The notes under the pieces: generated by a model
The model's database searches: none
Told to the model about the DNA's origin: nothing
Seen by the model: only the letters and a program-made list of their open reading frames with translations
Origin: JAYUHK01 sp043767025
GTDB taxonomy: Bacteria > Bacteroidota > Bacteroidia > Chitinophagales > Saprospiraceae
Direction of reading: 5' to 3'
DNA length: 10,313 bases
Assembly (NCBI GenBank): GCA_043767025.1
Contig: JAYUHK010000102.1
Coordinates: 1-10,313, forward strand
Shown here: one piece after another, positions 6,694 through 10,313 of the stretch
Layout: the number at the start of each line of letters is the position of its first letter
Numbering within the stretch: the stretch's first letter is position 1
Position numbers and translations under genes: made by a program

Positions 6694-7347
6694 TTATTCG
6701 GTTACTAATTTTACTTTGTATTTTCTCGTCCACTTTACTATAAGTGGCACGAGTATGATGGCGGGTAAAAGCCAAGGTAAAAATGACATTGAGTTAGTGA
6801 AATTTACAACTGCGAAAGCGGTCAATGAAGCTATATAGGCACCAGTCATTCTTTGCAGGTGATAGAGCAACCAATAGTTTTTTGACGTAATTTGTCCTTT
6901 GTAAGTTTTATAATCTTGATAGACAAAATTTAAACCTCGCCAAGCGAATAAAATTATAATTACACCAAAATAGTCTTTTTCAAGTAAAGATTGAACGCCC
7001 ATTTTGATAAACCAAATACTTCCAATAATCATAAAAACCATTAAAGTCCAGTCTATTATTTGTGGCTTTTGTCCCTCTGCAATTTTTTTTAAATGTAAAT
7101 ATCTCCAAGCAGTACTTGTCATATAAATTGTAAATATTCCAACAGCAAATAAAAAATTAATATGGTGTAAGACTGCCAAAATCAATGAAGAAAATCCGGC
7201 ACCGAGCATACTTAAAGCAAATAATTTTCCGACGCGCTTGTGAATTTTGTCCCCTTTTTTAGCGATTATCACATAAGTTCCTGCGAGCAGTCCAATGGTA
7301 CCACCTGCAATGTGAAAGATTAAAAATATTTTAAAAAGTGAATCCAT
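6694..7347 (-). CDS. DUF2306-like multipass membrane protein
   Basis: A 217-residue integral membrane protein of unknown function. Hydrophobic segments at about 5-29, 43-61, 63-83, 99-118, 124-140, 166-183 and 188-206 suggest seven transmembrane helices. FHIAGGTIGLLAG (11-23), the basic loop KKGDKIHKRVGKLF (30-43) and the late YHLQRMTGAYIA (162-173) match the conserved His, KG-x-x-x-H and His/Arg features I associate with DUF2306 proteins. No signal peptidase site is evident. ATG 7347 is the only sensible start. The gene is AT-rich compared with secA, points toward secA, and is preceded by one of the two shared hairpin elements, so it looks like a singly acquired gene. Its physiological role cannot be read from sequence. 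Confidence 0.7.
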   Translation of the reverse strand: MDSLFKIFLIFHIAGGTIGLLAGTYVIIAKKGDKIHKRVGKLFALSMLGAGFSSLILAVLHHINFLFAVGIFTIYMTSTAWRYLHLKKIAEGQKPQIIDWTLMVFMIIGSIWFIKMGVQSLLEKDYFGVIIILFAWRGLNFVYQDYKTYKGQITSKNYWLLYHLQRMTGAYIASLTAFAVVNFTNSMSFLPWLLPAIILVPLIVKWTRKYKVKLVTE

Positions 7348-7386
7348 GAGTTAATTTATTAAATTTATTTCGTGTGTTTATTAAAT

Positions 7387-7588
7387 GGCAGCCAACGAAC
7401 AGAGCTTTGTGCAGGCAGAGATATAGTTTGGTCAAACCTGTAAACGCTGATGATTGAAAAACAAATGTACCAGTTTATTACTAATGTTCAGCGATGCTTG
7501 TCAAGCCGATACTGAAGTACAGTAAAGAACAAAAAGCCGATTGTACTTCCGTCTGCCCCACTTGCACAAAACCCCATGTTGTAGGCAG
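7387..7588. repeat. Hairpin element B (attC-like architecture) between the oxidoreductase and DUF2306 genes
   Basis: This element fills most of the 264-bp gap between the two genes. Bases 7393-7429 are identical to 8589-8625, and similarity continues to about 7468 (about 64 of 76 positions). The left arm, TTTGTGCA (7406-7413) plus GGCAG (7414-7418), pairs with the right arm, CTGCC (7553-7557) and TGCACAAA (7563-7570), with a 5-base bulge. The ends carry GCCAAC (7391-7396) and GTTGTAGGC (7578-7586), also roughly complementary. An internal hairpin, GAAGTACA (7514-7521) with TGTACTTC (7542-7549), sits in the right half. A minus-strand TACATTTG (7469-7462) could serve as a -7 box for the DUF2306-like gene. 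Confidence 0.65.
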
Positions 7589-7611
7589 TTTTGTCTTCCC
7601 CGACTTTAGAA

Positions 7612-8532
7612 TTAGTTGATTTCTAAAACGATTTTTCCATTCAAACCACCCGAAGAAAGTAAGTCTTGTGCTTTGGCTGCCTCCTCTAATTTCAATATCG
7701 TTATTGTTTGTGGTTTAATTTTACCTTCCTCTACTAATTGTCTGCCGTAGTCTAATTTTTTGTACGAATATGCTGACGATATGAATTTAGCTTCAACTTC
7801 GTATTCTTTTGCAAGTTCTTGTGATGGCGGCATTGTTCCACTAAAAAGTTTACCACCTTTTCTTAATGTTTTGAAAGAATTTATCTGTGTCTCTCCGCCA
7901 ACCAAATCAATGACCAAATCTATATTATTGACCAAAGTTGTAAAATCTTCTTTCTTGTAATCAATTACTTCATCAGCACCAAGTGATTTTATAAGTTCTA
8001 TCCCACTCGTAGAGGCAGTTCCAATAACATACAAACCGAGCGATTTTGCCATTTGTAGCATAATCTGTCCTGTACCACCCGTTACGCCTTGAATTAAAAG
8101 TCTTTGTCCTTTTTGTACTTCTCCATTTTCTATTAAAAATGAATAAGCTGTAACTAATGGTACAACCAATGCTGCTGCTTCGTTGAAACTAATATTTGAT
8201 GGAATAATTGAAGTGTCGTTTTCTTTTAGCGATACATATTCGGCATAGTTGTTTCCGTGCTTTCCGCCAAAAACTTTGTCGCCAACTTTAAGTCTGGTAA
8301 CGTTTTTTCCAATAGCTTCAACTGTTCCTGCAACGTCAAGTCCGGGTATGTAAGGTAACTGTACAGGAAGTCTTTGTTGCATAAGTCCTTTCCGATATTT
8401 TATGTCTGCTGGATTAACACTCACAGCGTACGATTTTATTAGAACTTCGTCTTCTTGTATCTCAGGCTTTTCCGTTTCAACAATCTTGATTACTTCAGAA
8501 CCTCCGAAATTTGTATATACTATTGCTTTCAT
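7612..8532 (-). CDS. Zinc-independent medium-chain NAD(P)H-dependent oxidoreductase (quinone oxidoreductase / Zn-less ADH type)
   Basis: A 306-residue member of the MDR superfamily, probably a cytosolic NADPH-dependent reductase of quinones or unsaturated carbonyl compounds. The GroES-like N-terminal domain shows VSVNPADIKYRKG (38-50) and PGLDVAGTVEAIG (63-75). The Rossmann domain shows QGVTGGTG (148-155), GTASTS (171-176), where small/hydroxyl residues suit NADPH, and LGADEVIDY (184-192). The cysteines of the catalytic and structural zinc sites are absent. The length is close to the usual 305-330 residues for this branch, and the C-terminus GLNGKIVLEIN is typical and complete. The gene stands alone, AT-rich, between hairpin elements A and B, suggesting acquisition as a single unit. 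The exact substrate cannot be assigned. Confidence 0.85.
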   Translation of the reverse strand: MKAIVYTNFGGSEVIKIVETEKPEIQEDEVLIKSYAVSVNPADIKYRKGLMQQRLPVQLPYIPGLDVAGTVEAIGKNVTRLKVGDKVFGGKHGNNYAEYVSLKENDTSIIPSNISFNEAAALVVPLVTAYSFLIENGEVQKGQRLLIQGVTGGTGQIMLQMAKSLGLYVIGTASTSGIELIKSLGADEVIDYKKEDFTTLVNNIDLVIDLVGGETQINSFKTLRKGGKLFSGTMPPSQELAKEYEVEAKFISSAYSYKKLDYGRQLVEEGKIKPQTITILKLEEAAKAQDLLSSGGLNGKIVLEIN

Positions 8533-8582
8533 TTTTTAAGATTTATTATTTGAATGATTTTAGAATTTGGGTATCGTAAAAT

Positions 8583-8712
8583 TGCCTACAACGAACAGAG
8601 CTTTGTGCAGGCAGAGATATAGTTTCGTCAAGCCCGTGACCGCTGGTGGTAGAGGCGCAAATGTTGATTGAATTTTCGTGTGCCTTGCCTCCGTTAAAAA
8701 TTGTGTTAGGTG
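8583..8712. repeat. Hairpin element A (attC-like architecture) upstream of the oxidoreductase gene
   Basis: The ends are TGCCTACAAC (8583-8592) and GTTAGGT (8705-8711), which are roughly complementary. The GTTAGGT end fits the GTTRRRY core of integron attC sites; the other end has extra bases and does not fit strictly. Inside, GCAGGCA (8607-8613) pairs with TGCCTTGC (8681-8688) with a single unpaired base, recalling the extrahelical base of attC L boxes. Bases 8589-8625 are identical to 7393-7429 in element B. With the AT-rich stretch to 8854, which shows no feature, it accounts for the gap before the oxidoreductase gene. Confidence 0.65.
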
Positions 8713-8854
8713 ATGGTTTGTTTATTTTGACCTCAAACAAATACAATAACTGTTATTTTTCAAATAATATTTTATCCAAGCCCAAGACTGAATCTCTATT
8801 TCCGCCACACCGCACTACAAAATAAAGTATTTTTGGGGTGCTGCGCAAATATTT

Positions 8855-9052
8855 TCAAAACGTGTTCTTAATGCGTAAAAAACACGAGGATTCTGGCACA
8901 TTAGAATTTTTAACCGTTGTGATGCCTACAACTTTACTATTTTTAAGGTCTTTTCTAAATAGCAAGTTTGCTATTGACTTGTAAAATAAATCCGTGATAG
9001 ATTTGACCGCTTCTTGATGAAACACAAGGTTAGACTCAAACGTTAGTTTCAT
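8855..9052 (-). pseudogene. N-terminal remnant resembling a type III restriction endonuclease (Res)
   Basis: A 65-codon frame opens at ATG 9052, overlapping the DUF1016 stop as ATGA, so it is positioned as the next gene of an operon. Its first 23 residues, from MKLTFESN to ITDLF, closely resemble the N-terminus of type III restriction enzyme Res subunits, which start with a MKLxFExN-x-x-x-Q-x-x-A-[IV] pattern ahead of the helicase domain. After ITDLF (near 8984) the resemblance ends, and the remaining about 40 residues match nothing I recognise before the stop at 8855. A full Res is roughly 900-1,000 residues, so more than 95% is missing. An 18-base palindrome at 8958-8975 lies just after the point of divergence. 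The match is from memory of the family and needs a homology search. It could instead be a small unrelated ORF coupled to DUF1016. Confidence 0.5.
8958..8975. repeat. Short perfect palindrome near the Res remnant breakpoint
   Basis: AATAGCAA (8958-8965) and TTGCTATT (8968-8975) are perfect inverted arms around a GT centre. It lies within about 10-25 bases of where resemblance to Res stops. Confidence 0.5.
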
Positions 9053-10056
9053 GCTTCTAATATTTTACGGCTTTCAATTCTCGCTTTTGCCTCTATGAGT
9101 AAGGAGTGCAATTTTGCCTCTAATTCTCTTTGGGACGGTAGTTCTGTCCAGTATTCGGCTACCATTATACCATCATTGTGCATTTCTAACAGCTCTATCT
9201 GCTCGTTGCTTTTACCTGCACACAATATCAAACCAATGGGTGCATTCTCTCCCTCTTGCTTTTCGTATTTGTCGAGCCATTTTAGGTAGAGTTTCATTTG
9301 TCCATTATTGCTGGCTTCAAACTCACCCAATTTTAATTCAATAGCCACCAACCTTTTTAGTTTTCTGTGGTAAAAAAGTAAATCTAAATAGAAATCTTTG
9401 CCATCTAAAATTAGTCGCTTTTGCCGCTCTACAAATGTAAAACCAACGCCCAGCTCTAACATGAAATTCTCGAGTTCTTTTAGAATAGCACTCTCAATAT
9501 CTTTCTCTAAATAACCATCTTTTAAGCCCAAAAAATCTAAAAAATAGGGGTCTTTAAACGTATTCCGAACATCTTCTAATTCCGAATGAGCTTGCATATT
9601 TGCAATTTCATTGCGTTCATAAGCCTTGCGTTCAATCTGGTATTGTAAATCTCTCTTACTCCAAGTTCCTTCGATGGTTTTTCGGGCATAAAAACTTCGT
9701 GCCTCCTCGGTTTTGATTGGTAATAAGGCTATAAAATGCGACCAACTCAATTGTCGCACCAGTGGTGCGACAATTGTAAAGTCCGAAAAAACTTCGGCAA
9801 AACGCATCATTCTACGAAGATTTTTTTCAGTAAATTGTTTGCCATAAACTCTTTCTAATTTAGATGCTACCACCACCACTACTTGTTTGCCATATTCCGC
9901 CCGTTCGTTGTTCAAAATATGCTCATTTATTTTGTTGCCTACATGCCAATAGGTTAGCGTGAGTACACTATTAACTTGTGCTACTACTTGCCCTTTACCT
10001 CGCTCTATAATTTGGGAGAGGTCCGTGAATAGCCCTTTTTCTATTGGTTCAGTCAT
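9049..10056 (-). CDS. DUF1016 / YhcG-type PD-(D/E)XK nuclease domain protein
   Basis: A 335-residue protein of the DUF1016 (YhcG) family, predicted cytosolic nucleases commonly found next to restriction-modification genes. The N-terminal DUF1016_N domain covers about residues 8-145, with the characteristic VNSVLTLTYWHVGNKI (28-43), FTEKNLRRMMRFAEVF (75-90) and RQLSWSHF (101-108). The C-terminal nuclease domain begins near DPYFLDFLGL (169-178). Its active site is visible as Asp225 in FYLDLLFYH and Glu240-Leu-Lys242 in IELKLG, i.e. D-x14-E-x-K, so the enzyme appears intact. The start was set at ATG 10056 (MTEPIEKG), as in homologues; an in-frame GTG at 10191 adds 45 Arg/Lys-rich residues that do not resemble the family. 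The stop overlaps the start of the Res remnant by ATGA. A perfect 29-base palindrome lies in the DUF1016_N region. The biochemical role of the family is still debated. Confidence 0.9.
   Translation of the reverse strand: MTEPIEKGLFTDLSQIIERGKGQVVAQVNSVLTLTYWHVGNKINEHILNNERAEYGKQVVVVVASKLERVYGKQFTEKNLRRMMRFAEVFSDFTIVAPLVRQLSWSHFIALLPIKTEEARSFYARKTIEGTWSKRDLQYQIERKAYERNEIANMQAHSELEDVRNTFKDPYFLDFLGLKDGYLEKDIESAILKELENFMLELGVGFTFVERQKRLILDGKDFYLDLLFYHRKLKRLVAIELKLGEFEASNNGQMKLYLKWLDKYEKQEGENAPIGLILCAGKSNEQIELLEMHNDGIMVAEYWTELPSQRELEAKLHSLLIEAKARIESRKILEA
9748..9776. repeat. Perfect 14+1+14 palindrome inside the DUF1016 coding sequence
   Basis: CAATTGTCGCACCA (9748-9761), a single G (9762), and its exact reverse complement (9763-9776). 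It encodes residues from about Thr94 to Leu103 (TIVAPLVRQL), directly before the conserved SWSHF block. Confidence 0.9.
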
Positions 10057-10070
10057 GCGTTTACGTTGTT

Positions 10071-10121
10071 TTAAACTCGATGGCTGCGTCGCACATTTGC
10101 AGCACCGTACTCGTTTTTCAT
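10071..10121 (-). other. Possible 16-residue leader ORF with a strong Shine-Dalgarno, upstream of the DUF1016 gene
   Basis: On the minus strand, GAGGAGAAGGAGAA directly precedes ATG 10121, the best ribosome-binding site in the window. The frame encodes MKNEYGAANVRRSHRV and stops at 10073-10071, 14 bases before the DUF1016 ATG, which has no Shine-Dalgarno of its own. Ribosomes ending here could reinitiate on the nuclease gene. It could also be a chance purine run or a remnant of a lost upstream gene. Confidence 0.3.
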
Positions 10122-10313
10122 TTCTCCTTCTCCTCTTTGGAAAATCGGATTGTGGGTAAAAAAAAGTGACAAAAGACCAAAAAGTGTCCACAAAATCAGG
10201 CTCAAACGAGTCAATTTAAGTTCATGTACATAAATAGATGACGTTTAATATTCGACATAATTCGTTGATTTTCAATAGTTTATGATGACTCAAAATTAAA
10301 AACTAAAAACTTA
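10122..10313. other. AT-rich intergenic tail at the right edge
   Basis: No open frame with family resemblance was seen here. The last bases (10291-10313) are an AAAACTAAAA-type leader very similar to the one before mce, so a + strand gene may begin just past the edge. On the minus strand 10298-10291 reads TAATTTTG, a possible -7 box for the DUF1016 locus, but far from its ATG. Confidence 0.3.

Noticed and set aside
7387..8625. CRISPR repeats suggested by the exact 37-bp direct repeat
   Set aside because: There are only two copies, about 1.2 kb apart with a full gene between them, and no regular spacers.
7387..8712. A conventional chromosomal integron array
   Set aside because: No integrase or attI is visible, only two related elements were found, and their ends deviate from the attC core consensus; kept only as attC-like.
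8546..8746. A 66-codon minus-strand frame upstream of the oxidoreductase
   Set aside because: It reads through hairpin element A, which explains the sequence better; there is no independent sign of coding.
10057..10191. Longer DUF1016 start at GTG 10191
   Set aside because: The added 45 residues are Arg/Lys-rich and unlike the family; ATG 10056 gives the usual N-terminus.
10141..10313. End of an insertion sequence at the right edge
   Set aside because: No matching inverted end, target duplication or transposase fragment is visible in the window.

Overview
The window looks like chromosomal DNA from a member of the Bacteroidota. The evidence is a SecA of about 1,100 residues with a large extra segment and a C-terminal SEC-C zinc motif, weak or absent Shine-Dalgarno sequences before most starts, AT-rich 5' leaders, and several TAnnTTTG -7 boxes. 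A metal-type HemB with Asp in place of the zinc-binding Cys residues also fits. I cannot name a genus; a Saprospirales, Chitinophagales or Cytophagales type is plausible.

Layout. Positions 1-~1000 are AT-rich accessory DNA: a minus-strand gene for a probable PD-(D/E)XK nuclease-like protein (95-865), then a short open frame running off the left edge. Positions 1019-6604 are GC-richer core genome. Methylmalonyl-CoA epimerase (mce) and tsaE sit in a + strand pair with a 4-bp ATGA overlap. hemB is convergent and its stop overlaps the tsaE stop. A 425-bp regulatory region separates hemB from the divergent secA. From 6605 to the right edge the DNA is again AT-rich and accessory, and every gene is on the minus strand: a DUF2306-like membrane protein, a zinc-less MDR oxidoreductase, an N-terminal remnant resembling a type III restriction endonuclease, and a DUF1016/YhcG-type PD-(D/E)XK nuclease whose stop overlaps the start of that remnant.

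How it fits together. The core genes serve unrelated housekeeping roles: propionate/methylmalonyl-CoA metabolism, tRNA t6A modification, haem synthesis and protein export. The right-hand block looks like a patchwork of acquired single genes and a decayed restriction locus. The membrane protein and oxidoreductase genes are each preceded, in their own direction, by an intergenic element that shares an exact 37-bp core with the other and folds as a long imperfect hairpin. This resembles the architecture, though not the exact consensus, of integron attC sites. No integrase is visible.

The other notable signals are a perfect 29-bp palindrome inside the DUF1016 coding sequence, a dispersed palindromic repeat present once intact (6630-6660) and once degenerate (934-964, where it coincides with divergent promoter boxes), and a sigma-54-like promoter with a TGACA-TGTCA palindrome upstream of secA. 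No tRNA, rRNA, CRISPR array or complete insertion sequence was seen.
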